From contig JANTQA010000010.1 in assembly GCA_027625915.1 (NCBI GenBank), positions 2,098,282-2,162,281 on the forward strand: 64,000 bases of DNA, read 5' to 3'. Made by a program: the position numbers and the translations under genes. The notes below the pieces were generated by a model. The model had not been told where the DNA came from. It searched no databases and saw nothing but the letters and a program-made list of their open reading frames with translations. Origin of the DNA: Anaeramoeba flamelloides (Eukaryota > Metamonada > Anaeramoebidae). Numbering within the stretch: the stretch's first letter is position 1; each line of letters starts with the position of its first letter. Below, in pieces: positions 1 to 9,855 of this stretch.

Positions 1-291
1 TCTTCCACGACTACTATTATTAATATTAATGTCAACCATATTTAAAAATTTTCAAATAATATTATCATTATGATTTTTAAAGGTTTTTAGACTTTTTTTC
101 AGACATTTTGATTCTTGTGAAATAATATTTCTCCAAAACGTTGGCCATAATAAGTATTTAAAACCGAATTTTTTCTTCTAACTTAAAACATTGTTGAATT
201 TTAGTAAAAACTGGTTTTTATTTTGATTAACAATATTTCACTTTATCTTTTGAACATTCAAGCACGATCTGAAACAGAACAATCTAATCTA
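1..291. other. AT-rich intergenic sequence, nothing recognised
   Basis: No coding, RNA or repeat signal was seen. It ends where the first foldback element begins. Confidence 0.5.
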
Positions 292-1141
292 ACCATTGTG
301 AAAAAAATTTGGTTCATTAAAAAAAATTGGGTCAGTCAAAAATTTGTTTTCATTTTTTAAATAGTAAATATTAGCAAAATGGTTTTTGATCAAACTAAAA
401 TTTTATGAACAAATCTTACATTTAATAAAAACCAAAGTCATTATCAATAATAATTTTCAAATGCAATATTAAATTGTTGCATTTTAACCTTTTAGAATTA
501 CTGTGGAACTCTAAATAACAAAAATTTATCTTTAATTGTAAACTTTACTAAAAATGTTAATTTTTTTTTATTAGATTACATTACAAGATCTAGTTAATTA
601 TTGTTTGGGAAGACCAAAAATTAATAACAGTTTTAAATTAAGGTTTGTCTATGAGGATTTTTAGAATTTAAATGGTTTCTGAAATCTTGGATATTTTGGT
701 ATTTTGAAGTTTTGATTGTAAACATTAGTGGAAAACAACATCTTTCGAAAAAACATCTTTTTTGGAAGATTTTATTATTCAATTTGATTTAAAAGGTTAT
801 TTAAGATTAACCGTGATAAATTTGCGTTCATTAACAATGATAAATATCTTATTGAATTAATAGATTTTAATATTTCCTATTAAATATTTCTCTTATTTTT
901 AGTAAAGTTGACAATTAAAAATAAATTTTTGTATTTTTGGAGTTCCACAGTAATTCTAAAAGGTTAAAATGCAACAATTTAATATTGCATTTGAAAATTA
1001 TTATTGATAATGACTTTGGTTTTTATTAAATGTAAGATTTGTTCATAAAATTTTACGATGATCAAAAACCATTTTGCTAATATTTACTATTTAAAAAACG
1101 AAAACAAATTTTTGACTGACCCAATTTTTTTTCACAATGGT
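292..1141. mobile_element. Foldback MITE family A, copy 1 (~850 bp)
   Basis: The element has terminal inverted repeats of about 245-260 bp. The left arm starts ACCATTGTGAAAAAAATT and the right arm ends with its complement, TTTTTTTTCACAATGGT. The ~345 bp between the arms has no long open frame. Two other copies of nearly the same length lie at 17591-18454 and 37808-38671. TA stands at or next to both ends, which suits a TA-targeting DNA transposon, but the exact border is uncertain by 1-2 bases. Inferred to be non-autonomous. Confidence 0.8.
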
Positions 1142-2396
1142 AAAAATATTTCATCACCACTCACTACAAGAAAAATTTAAATACCTAAAATTAAAGTTAG
1201 CCAAAACTATACATTATATTTCAGCTATACTTCTTTTATAAATTATTTTTTCAAAGTTATCATAATTTTATGTAATAAAAAAAAGGATAGCTTTTAAACT
1301 CATGAAAATCTGAATACCCCCCTTTTCAAAAATACTGACTTTTGAAAAAAACACCTATTTTCAGGGTATTTTTTTATTGGAAAAAGTTGAAATGAATTAA
1401 TTTTTGATTAAACATTAAGATTGAAAAAAGAATATATGTTAAAGCAATTTGAAGAAAACAATCGGGAATGTATATAAAAACTCAAACATGGAAAAAAAAT
1501 AAAATGAGAAAAAATATTCCAAAAACAGATAAAAAATCAGATTTTCAATTTAATTTAGCGATATCTTTTGATTGAAATATTTTGTGCTATTTTCAAATTG
1601 AAAAATATGTTTCCTTTTAGACTATTAAAAAAATACTTGAAAATTATCTCTCCACTAAGTCAATTAAAAAATTCAAAAAATTTTACAATTAAAAATGAAA
1701 AAAATATTACTGAAAAATTTCATTTTTTTTTTCAATTCCTATTAATATCTATTAAAGTTGTAAACCTCATTGAAAATTGTTATGTATAATAATGTTTATT
1801 ATATGAGTGTATTTCAAAAATACAAAATTTAGAGATTTTTTTTTGAAAAAATTTTCCTTGTAGTGCTGTATCATGAAGAAATCATAAATTTCCCATTTTT
1901 TGTTTAAAATTGTAAACTGTTTTCTTTGATCAGTATATTTAGATTTAATCAATAATTTCACAATTTTATTAATATACCATTGAACACTTTTCAAGGATAA
2001 AATCACCTTTTTTTCAATTTTGAGTATTTCATTGTATTTTTGATTGCAATCTAAAAATTGTTTCCTTTTCGTTTATTATTTCTCGTCAAATTAAAAAGAA
2101 AAGTTTCAATCAACAGATCAGAATTTGCCAATTAAAAAACAATTAAAAAAAAAATAAAACATCTAAAATGAAAAATATTTTTAATTATTTTTGTGATTTC
2201 AGGAAGAGTAACATTATTACTGACCAAACTGGTTACACTAAAAAAAAAATCTAATTATTCCTTTAAGAAGATATATTTTGATGTAACAAAAAATAATAAT
2301 TATTTTTAATTAAATCAAAAAAAATAAAAAACAAGCAAAAAAAAAAAACGATCTAATAAGTGTCTACCGAAAGTTTTTTAATTAATTGATAAAACC
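1142..2396. other. AT-rich intergenic sequence, nothing recognised
   Basis: The stretch is A/T rich with many homopolymers. Two short open frames (1568-1789 and 1767-2006) have only AT-driven composition and no family resemblance. The last part is the 3' flank of the beta-NAC gene. Confidence 0.5.
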
Positions 2397-2999
2397 TTAT
2401 TTTTCTTCTTTTTTCTCTTCTTCTTTCTCTTCTTCTTTTTCTTCTTTTTTTTCTTCTTTTTTCTCTTCTTCTTTTTCTTCTTTTTTTTCTTCTTTTTCTT
2501 CTTTTTTTTCTTCTTCATCTTCGTTTACTTTGAAAGTTTCAAGATCTGGGATACCTTCTTCGTCTTCTTGTGTTTCGTTAAGGCCTTCACCCATTTCACC
2601 ACTTTTGTCCTTTAATTGTTTCAAAAATTCTTCAAGTGTCAAACCTTGTGCTTTAGCAAGTTCTTCTAATTGTTTCATGGAAATTTGTGGTTGTCCACCT
2701 GTTCCAAAGCCAGAGGAAGGAAGAGGCTTGTTTTCTCCTTTCCCAATGAGTAAATAGGTGTTTCCGTTGTAATTGTATTTAAGTCTTGGTGTTCCGAAAT
2801 GGATCATTTTGTCGTCCATGATGAAATCAACAGATTGGACACCAGACATGTCGGTGACCTTTTGCTTTTCTAAGGTTTGGACTAATCTTTTGCTTGTGTT
2901 TGATGCGTTGTTTCGGACAATCTTTTTTTTTCTTCTGACAGATCCTTTTCCTCCGGTACGGACATTTCTTTTTAATCTTTTAAGTTTTTCTGGGTTCAT
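2397..2999 (-). CDS. Nascent polypeptide-associated complex subunit beta (BTF3-like)
   Basis: This is the beta subunit of the nascent polypeptide-associated complex (NAC), which sits at the ribosome exit tunnel and shields new chains and sorts them away from the signal recognition particle. The 200-residue protein starts MNPEKLKRLKRNVRTGGKGS, close to the classic BTF3 start, and carries the basic ribosome-binding motif RRKKK at residues 22-26. The NAC beta-barrel follows (about residues 34-100), with VDFIMDDKMIHFGTP matching the family's conserved IKDDGTVIHF-type segment. The C-terminal tail is unusual: about 40 residues of almost only Lys and Glu, encoded by a GAA/AAG purine tract (TTCTT repeats on the plus strand). 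Typical BTF3 is ~160 residues, so this tail accounts for the extra length. No intron is seen. The start is the only Met that keeps the conserved N-terminus. Confidence 0.93.
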   Translation of the reverse strand: MNPEKLKRLKRNVRTGGKGSVRRKKKIVRNNASNTSKRLVQTLEKQKVTDMSGVQSVDFIMDDKMIHFGTPRLKYNYNGNTYLLIGKGENKPLPSSGFGTGGQPQISMKQLEELAKAQGLTLEEFLKQLKDKSGEMGEGLNETQEDEEGIPDLETFKVNEDEEEKKEEKEEKKEEKEEEKKEEKKEEKEEEKEEEKKEEK

Positions 3000-5268
3000 C
3001 TAATATTTTTTTTTTTTTTGAAAAAAGAATCATTTTAAAAAAAAGAAAGATTACGAAAAAGGTAAACAAAACCCATATTATTATTATTAGTGTTATTTTT
3101 TTAGTGGTTGAATTTTCATCAAAAGCAAAAAGCATATTTAAAAAAAAATAATTAAAAAAAAAGAAAAAAAAGCAACCAAATTTTTATTCTTTTCATTTTG
3201 AAAAAATAATAAAAAAGGGATTGTTCTTCTTTTTTTTATTTTGGAATTTAAAGAACCTTGAATTAAGTATTGAAACACTTTCAAAAATCCTGGATAATGA
3301 AAAAATAGTCAACTTACTTTATGTTAATTAATTAAAGACTATTTATTTAGGCAAACAAATAAAAAAATGAAAATTGATCTTATTCAAAAATTATGTTATC
3401 ATTTGATTCAGAAATAAGGAAATTGTCTTTAATTTGAGTTTTTTGAAGCAGACTAAAGGATCAAGTTAAATATTTTGTAGAAATATTGAACTGTTTGTTT
3501 GGAAAAAATTCCTGGCAAATTGAGTGATTAGTAACTCTTAATTTATATTTTTTCATAAAGGTAATAGAGTAATTATTTATATAAAGATACAATTAAACTC
3601 GACGTGTAACTTTATTTATCAACTTTAGAGAAATGAAATCTCATTTATAAAACAGTTCTTTTTTTACAGTTAAATTTTCAGTAAAAAGATTTGATGTTTT
3701 TGTTTGGATTTTTGGAAAAAATAACAGAGATTGAAAAATTTGTCAAAAACCTGCTTATTTTGATGAAATCTCACTTTTAGGAATTTCTTATAGTTTGTAT
3801 GAACAAATAGCCTTGGAATTTTAATCTTATTTTAACAATACAAGACAAATAATAAATCAAATATTGAATCCTTGAAGATCAAAAAAAAAATCATCGTTTA
3901 TTTTTATTCACAAATATTTTTTTTTAAATTTCTTGAAATATAAAAGACTAAGTAATATTTTTTGAAATTTTTCAGAGTTTAAAAAAAAAAATGTTAGTAT
4001 CTATATTAGTCTTGGATAATATTAATTATTTTTTTTTTTTATTTGAATTATCAATAGGAAATAAATTTTATTTGTTTGAATCCTTTAAAAATTGAGAAAT
4101 ACTCAGTAAAGTCTATTGATATTTTTAATTTTTTGGTTATTACTAACCCACTGAAATCATTAAGATTAGGGCGATTGATTATTGATTTAGAAATAATCAA
4201 ATTAAAAAGTATATCTAGGGATAGAAGTTGCATTTGTTGAGTGTTTAAAAAAGTATTTTATGAAAAATTTCAAACTATTTGGGGGATTTGGATTTTCTTA
4301 TATTTTTTTTTGTTCAGAAAGTACAAATTGATTTGAAATTTTCTAAGAATTTTGAAATTATATTTGTTATATTTCAAAAATAATTATTGTAAAATTTTTG
4401 AATCCAAGTATAATTTATGCTATAGAGTTATTTAAAAACCTTTAGTATTTTATTTTTTAAAATTTAATTTTTAGAGAATTCCTTCAAAGTATAATTTCTT
4501 TTTTGTTTCATGGAAAATCATTTTTTTTTTTAAAGATTATTGAAAATTATGTTGGATTTTGAACTTTTGGAAAATGAAAAAAATATATCAAATTTTTTCA
4601 AATCAATAATTCCTTTCTTAAAATTGCTTTTAAAAACAAGTGGTATATTATTAATATCAGTTTTTAAATTTATATTCAATTTCAAATGCAGTGCTGTTGA
4701 ATATGGCTTTTTTTAGATTGGTATTTGATCCTAAAATGGAATAAAATTTCAGTTTATTTTTTTTTTTTTATTATTTAACTGAGGAGTTTTTTATTTTCTC
4801 TTATTTGTCCGAATTCCTAAATTATGATTTAGGAATTTTGTTAAAGACTCAAATATAAATTTATTACCCACTAAGGCTAATAAATATGATGAATCTCTTT
4901 TTCTAATAATATCAAAAATAGTAATAATATTATTTTTTAATATATTAGAGATGTTAAATTTTTTTAATTCAGATATCCAGATTTAAGGATTATTTTCATA
5001 GGCTGGGAAGTTCCAGGAAATTTCAGTTTATTATCAAATTTTTAATTCCTACTTTATTCTGATTTTTGGTTCGGATTCTTAGTCCACCAAATAAAACAAA
5101 AAAAAGAAATAAATCTATATATAAATATTACAAACCAATTACAATCTATTTCTTCGAAAAGTATATTGGTAAAGTAAAATTTAGTAGATGTTCTCCAAAG
5201 TGAAGATAGTTTCCCATTTTTTCTTCATATAACAATAAATTTCCAACAAGAATTTTTAATTATGGAGA
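3000..5268. other. AT-rich intergenic sequence with old dispersed repeat remnants
   Basis: No gene was recognised. A perfect 11 bp inverted repeat with a 4-base loop lies at 4812-4837 (AATTCCTAAAT and its complement). The stretch 4540-4640 resembles 8105-8200, including the shared string AATTATGTTGGATTTTGA, so it is probably a remnant of an old interspersed repeat. Confidence 0.5.
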
Positions 5269-5732
5269 CTATTATTTAGAGCAAAATAAAAAGATTCAAA
5301 TTTTCATTCAGCTTTCTTACTAATACATTCCAATAAATCTCAAAAAATTTTTTGTTCCATTTAATATTTTTATTATTCTTCAAACTGTTTCTTATCAAAC
5401 ATTCCAGTATAAAGAAAATTTTGAAGAACAACTAATTTTACAGAGTTTCTTAACACTTGACTTTATAAAATGCTTTCTTCAAAGCTTGAACATAATAATT
5501 TCAAAAAGGAAAATCAAGTAAAAATATTTGAACTTAAATTGCAATTAATCAGTAATTTTTGTTTAGTTGATCTCGGAAAATTTCTCATCTTTAATTCTCA
5601 AAACCAACTTAAATTATTGACTTCCCTTTTGAGAATTGGAAACTTTGATGATTTATACTTATTCTTGGGTTTAGATTTTTTTCGAATAACAAAATAAAAA
5701 TTTTGTTCCTTGTATTTTGCAATTCCTCATAG
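5269..5732. mobile_element. Foldback MITE family C, long variant
   Basis: The left arm (GCAAAATAAAAAGATTCAAA, then TTTTCATTCAGCTTTC) and the right arm (ending TTTTGCAATTCCTCATAG) match the ends of the family C elements at 9353, 26247, 40397 and 43706. The interior is longer, ~460 bp in total. Its part 5400-5560 closely matches 34335-34500, for example sharing GAAGAACAACTAATTTTA. The open frame at 5470-5697 lies inside this element and is not considered a gene. Confidence 0.55.
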
Positions 5733-5877
5733 TTTATGAATCATTTATGATAGATAAAAATAAAATTCGCAAAGAAGGGTATTTAAACAAGAAGAAAACT
5801 TTTTGGAAAAGAGAATAGCAAAATGAAAAGTAAATCATTTTTTATCAATTTCATTTTTGTAGTTTTTTAAAACTTTT

Positions 5878-6244
5878 ATGACAGAGAAAACTTCAAATAA
5901 AAAGGACATTGTCAAATTTGAAAAAGCATTTGACGCACTTGATTACTTGGAAAAAGATTTTCTTGATTTTGAAGATCTCAAAATACTTGGAGAACAATTT
6001 GGGTTCACTTTCAAAAAAGAAGACAAAAAGTACCTTGTAAGAATTATTACTTAATAACAAACAAAAAATCTTGTTTCTGTCATTTCGATTTATTCTTCCT
6101 TTTCTTTCCTTTTTTTTATGATTTTTTTGATAATAGTTTGATGCGCTTGGGATAAAAAACAAAAAAATTAACAAAACAAAATTTATTGAAATATTAACAG
6201 AAAAGCAAAATCTGAAGGGTTTAAATAAACAAGAGGATTTGTAA
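5878..6244 (+). CDS. Small EF-hand-like protein, two exons (5878-6036, 6137-6244)
   Basis: The gene was found by reading across a 100 bp intron. Exon 1 (53 codons) starts MTEKTSNKKDIVKFEKAFDA and ends ...KEDKKYL at a GTAAGAATT donor. The acceptor is TTGATAATAG, and exon 2 reads FDALGIKNKKINKTKFIEIL and ends ...LNKQEDL then TAA. The joined product is 88 residues, in phase, with Lys/Glu-rich amphipathic helices. The pattern of a helix, a short loop with a conserved Ile and another helix (KYLFDALGIKNKKINKTKF) looks like an EF-hand pair related to calmodulin or centrin. The acidic loop residues that bind calcium are missing, so calcium binding is unlikely. Its role is unknown. An AATAAA lies about 25 bases after the stop. 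The gene model is inferred from splice signals and the continuous frame. Confidence 0.65.
6037..6136 (+). other. Intron of the EF-hand-like gene
   Basis: A 100 bp GT...AG intron with donor GTAAGA and acceptor AATAG after a T-rich stretch. It joins exons of phase 0. Confidence 0.6.
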
Positions 6245-6918
6245 AATAATTCTTGTTGTCTTTTTTTTGAAATAAAAAACTTATTTTTCGTCTGGAAAAA
6301 TTAAATTTACTTTTTGAAAATTGGCGTTATGGTATTAGGTACTCTTCACAAAACAAGAATAAATTGACAATTTTGCATTATTACCTATTTTTTTTAAGCG
6401 AATGTTATTTTTCAATTTTGTTCTTTTGAAACATTTCTTTTTTATTGTTTTGGAGACTTGTAATGAACAAATCCAAATTATGTTCTTTTCTTTATTATAA
6501 TTTAAATCCCAAAGATCGAGATCTTTAGATCAAAAAAGATTTTAATTGAAATGAAAAAGAAAGATTAGTCGATCCTTTTTTTAAATTGTTAAAACTCCCA
6601 TTTTCAAATTATTAAATGAAAAAATTTTCACTTCAATTTTCCTACCAAATCATGCTTTGTCACTTCCAGTTCAAACAATAAAAAGATCTTCACTATTCAA
6701 CCCAAAGAGAAGATTTTTTTCACACAAAGATAGAACTTTCTTATTTAGCATTAATGATTGAAATATTTGCTTTCATTAAGTGTCTTTCACATGCTTTTTT
6801 CCTCTCATTTTAAATCAAAATGTGGACTATCAACTGAAACCCGAAATAAAAACAATAAAAATCATCCCTTTGTTTAACAATTCTGAAATGTAAGGGTTTT
6901 TTTTAATTGAGGTATTAC
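6245..6918. other. AT-rich intergenic sequence, nothing recognised
   Basis: This is the 3' flank of the EF-hand-like gene. No further gene or repeat was recognised. Confidence 0.45.
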
Positions 6919-7430
6919 AGCCGTTACAACCCTACCATGAAATCTATGATAAACAGAAAATTCGTTTTCTATCTCACACTTTCATTTCTATTACAGGATT
7001 TTATGGTCGTTTGATAGCCTATTACATCCGTAAAATTTTATAAGTGAGCAAAAATTTCACAAAGAGAAAAAATTTAAATTTGAATTTTTCACTTCAAACC
7101 TTATCTATGATCAACAATTTCCGAAAAATTTTCAGGTTTTTGTGGATCCTTAATTTCTAAACACCTAAAAATCAAAAGGCAGGGCTACTTTAAAGAAATT
7201 CCTAAATTGGATCTCGATTCTTGGGAATCTTTTTTTTGGATTTTTGAATTTGTTTCATTAACAAAAAGATTTTTTTCTCAGTGAATCACAGAAGAATTTT
7301 TTAAAAAAAACTATATCAAACCATAAAATCTGTAATAGCTTATAATAGAAGATTTTTTTTTTTGTGTTTAACAGAGACAAAAAAGTCAATTTCTATGTCT
7401 GTCAAATTCCACGGTAGGGTTGGAACGGCT
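6919..7430. mobile_element. Foldback element with AGCCGTT ends (~512 bp)
   Basis: The left end AGCCGTTACAACCCTACC faces the right end GGTAGGGTTGGAACGGCT, its near-complement. The similarity continues inward through ATTACAGGATTTTATGG (near 7000) and its counterpart near 7320, giving imperfect arms of ~130-150 bp. It has no coding capacity and no second copy in the window. No clear target duplication was found. Confidence 0.65.
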
Positions 7431-7453
7431 TTAATAATAATACACATTTACAA

Positions 7454-7863
7454 AAGTGATACCTTAATATTTGGATTTTTTTTAAACAAATATGTCATTT
7501 TTCCAAAAACGATAAAACTTTTTCTATGTGCACCCCGGTCAGGGAGGTTTTTCCTAAACGTGCCTGGAGTTTATTATAGCAAAAAAAAAACAATTCAATA
7601 ATTGAATAAAAATGTTTGTGGTTTTTTTAATTTTTTGATTTCTTTAAATTATTTTCAATTTTTGAATTTCAATTTTTGAATTTCAATTTCTTCCCCAAAC
7701 ATCTTTATTCAATTATTTAATCGAATTTTTTGTTCTTAAAACCCCTTTTTTTTTTTTTTTTTTTTGACAGAAACAACTGTCTCGGGGCACATTGAAAAAG
7801 TTTTTTAATTTTTGGAAAAATGGCATATTTAGTAAAAAAACTTTAAATATTGAGGTATCACTT
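7454..7863. mobile_element. Palindromic element with AAGTGATACC ends (~410 bp)
   Basis: The left arm (from AAGTGATACCTTAATATTT) and the right arm (ending AAATATTGAGGTATCACTT) are inverted copies over ~95 bp. Matching TATGYCATTTTTCCAAAAA segments lie inside the arms. A second, nested inverted pair (AATTGAATAAAAATGTTTG and its counterpart near 7690-7720) makes almost the whole element foldable. It begins only 23 bases after the preceding foldback element. The open frame 7362-7601 crosses both elements and is spurious. Confidence 0.7.
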
Positions 7864-9120
7864 ATTGTACATGTACAGTTCGCTACATTTTTTTTGTGAA
7901 AGTTGAAGAAATTAAATTAACTTTTAAATACTTATTTAAATGAATTAAGATAAAGTAGTAATTTTTTCGAAATTAAGTATTTTTTTTTCCCTTTGTTATT
8001 CAGAACCAAGTGGTTTTATTTTTAAAGCGCTTTTGTAAAATATTTCATATATGGTTAAAATTATTTCTTCTTTAGAAGAAAATAATAATATTTTTTGAAA
8101 TAATTCAGAATTATGTTGGATTTTGACCTTTTTCAAAAATGTGAAAATTGGATCAAAGTGTTCAAACCGATAATTAATTTCTGAAAATAATATTAAAAAT
8201 AAATTTTGGTATTGGGGTAATCATATTTTTTTTTTTATTTTACAATTTAAAGATCTAGTTATTTTTTTTTTTGAATTTATTATTTAATAAACTCGAAATT
8301 TTTATTTTAGAATACTATTTCCTTAAAAAAGAATATTTTTTTAAGTAAAAAATCAATTTAATTTGATTTAAAATAATTTGTGGATATTTTATAAGCATCT
8401 AAATTTGACAAAGTAAGGATTTTCTAACATATTAGAGATAATAATAACTTTTTTGAGTCAGAAAACAATGAAAAAAAAAAAATCTTTATAATCTCAAAAA
8501 GTATCAAAGAGTTACACTTCAAAGCCAATTTAGTTGTTTTCAAAATGGTATTATAACAACATTTCAAATTGGAAAATGAGTATCGATCTTTGGCACTTTT
8601 TTCCAAAAAGGTTCTCATTATTCAATGTTGATTATTGGAGATCGATCAGTCTTCATATCTAGGTTAGTTTTTAATCATTATTATGTATTCATAAAAATTA
8701 CCTATTTTTTTTTTTTCCACTTCAGAAAATTATTTTTCATGGCATGAATCCACCCTAAGGGTTAAATGTTTCCAATAATTATTCTTATATGGGGAGAATT
8801 TTGTAGGAATTAACTTTGTGTTTTTTAATTAACAGAGTACCTAGAATAGAGATAGTCATTAGAAGTATATGAAACTCAAATCAGTTTTTGTAAAAAAATA
8901 GGGTGAAAATAAAGTAAACATAAAAAAATAAAAAATTAAAAAAAAAGAAAAAATACAAACGTTAAAAATAATTGAGGTGAGAAATCTGAATTCCTTTGAT
9001 ACAAGGCAATCTGTTTATGTATAGATATAGGATTATTTACTTTTGAGTGCCTTTTTCCTAATATTATGTTGAGCCAAATTGGTTGAAAGGTATTTAAATA
9101 GAAAATTGTTTCGAATGTGA
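7864..9120. other. AT-rich intergenic sequence with dispersed repeats
   Basis: Segment 8400-8660 is a diverged copy of 35165-35470, sharing an ordered series of blocks such as AAGTAAGGATT, ACACTTCAAA, GTTGTTTTCAAAAT and TTCTCATT. Segment 8105-8200 resembles 4540-4640. No gene was recognised; the 8424-8618 frame lies inside the repeat. Confidence 0.5.
8400..8660 (+). repeat. Dispersed repeat E, copy 1
   Basis: It is colinear with 35165-35470 over about 260-300 bases at moderate identity by eye. No inverted ends and no coding frame are shared, so the class is unknown. Confidence 0.55.
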
Positions 9121-9350
9121 CTTATTATTACCAACCAAATCAACAAATAGAATTTAAATCTCCTTTTTTATCAAAATCAATGGTGTGGTTTTGGAGATCT
9201 CAAAAAAAGTCAAATTTTTTCAACAAATTTCTAAAAAATTCGATCAATCAAAGAAAAACCCAGACCAAAAATGAGTATTAAAAAAACTGTTGTTCTGTTG
9301 AATACTCCATTTTATCTTTAATTCTTTTTATTTATTAAACCAATTGATCT
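9121..9350 (+). repeat. Dispersed repeat D, copy 1
   Basis: It matches 38955-39183 and, more weakly, 41145-41430: CAACAAATA, AATTTAAATCT, TATCAAAAT, GTGTGGTTTTG and AATCAAAGAAAAAC occur in the same order. A family C foldback follows directly, as it does after the copy at 38955, so D and C may be parts of one larger element. Confidence 0.55.
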
Positions 9351-9352
9351 TA

Positions 9353-9576
9353 CTGTTATTTGCAAAATAAAAAGATCAAAATTTTCATTAAGCTTTCCAA
9401 TAAATCACATTTCAAGAATTAAAATAAATTATCAAAAGTCTCCAATTCTTGGTGGTAAATTGTTAATTTAAGCTGTTTATTAAGAATTAAAAATTGAAAA
9501 GTCACTATGATTTAAAAAAACTGTGATTATGGAAAGCTGAATAAAAATTTTGTTTAATTTATTTTGCAACAAATAG
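9353..9576. mobile_element. Foldback MITE family C, copy 2
   Basis: TA flanks an element whose left arm reads CTGTTATTTGCAAAATAAAA and continues to TTTTCATTAAGCTTTCC. The right arm is the inverted counterpart, GGAAAGCTGAATAAAAATTT through TTTTGCAACAAATAG. It is ~224 bp long and non-coding. Confidence 0.65.
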
Positions 9577-9855
9577 TACTTTGAATTTTTCGGAAGGTAC
9601 CCACTTAAAAATAATGTTTATGATTTTCTTACCTAAAATAATTAAACATTAGGAAACAATATCAGGTGTGATATCAAAAGAACTGATAAAAGATATAAAA
9701 ACAAATATTGTGTTTAAAACCAAAAAATGAAATCAGAAAATAAATAAAACTCAAGTAACCGAAAAAATAATTTGAAACTAAAAAAAATCTCAAATGAACA
9801 CTTTTAATTTGATCTAACGTCTCAACTTGTCAGCTGTTTTCCCAATTCAAAAACA

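Noticed and set aside
2386-2757. Ser/Phe-rich frame opposite the beta-NAC gene
   Set aside because: It is the shadow of the Lys/Glu tail repeat on the other strand.
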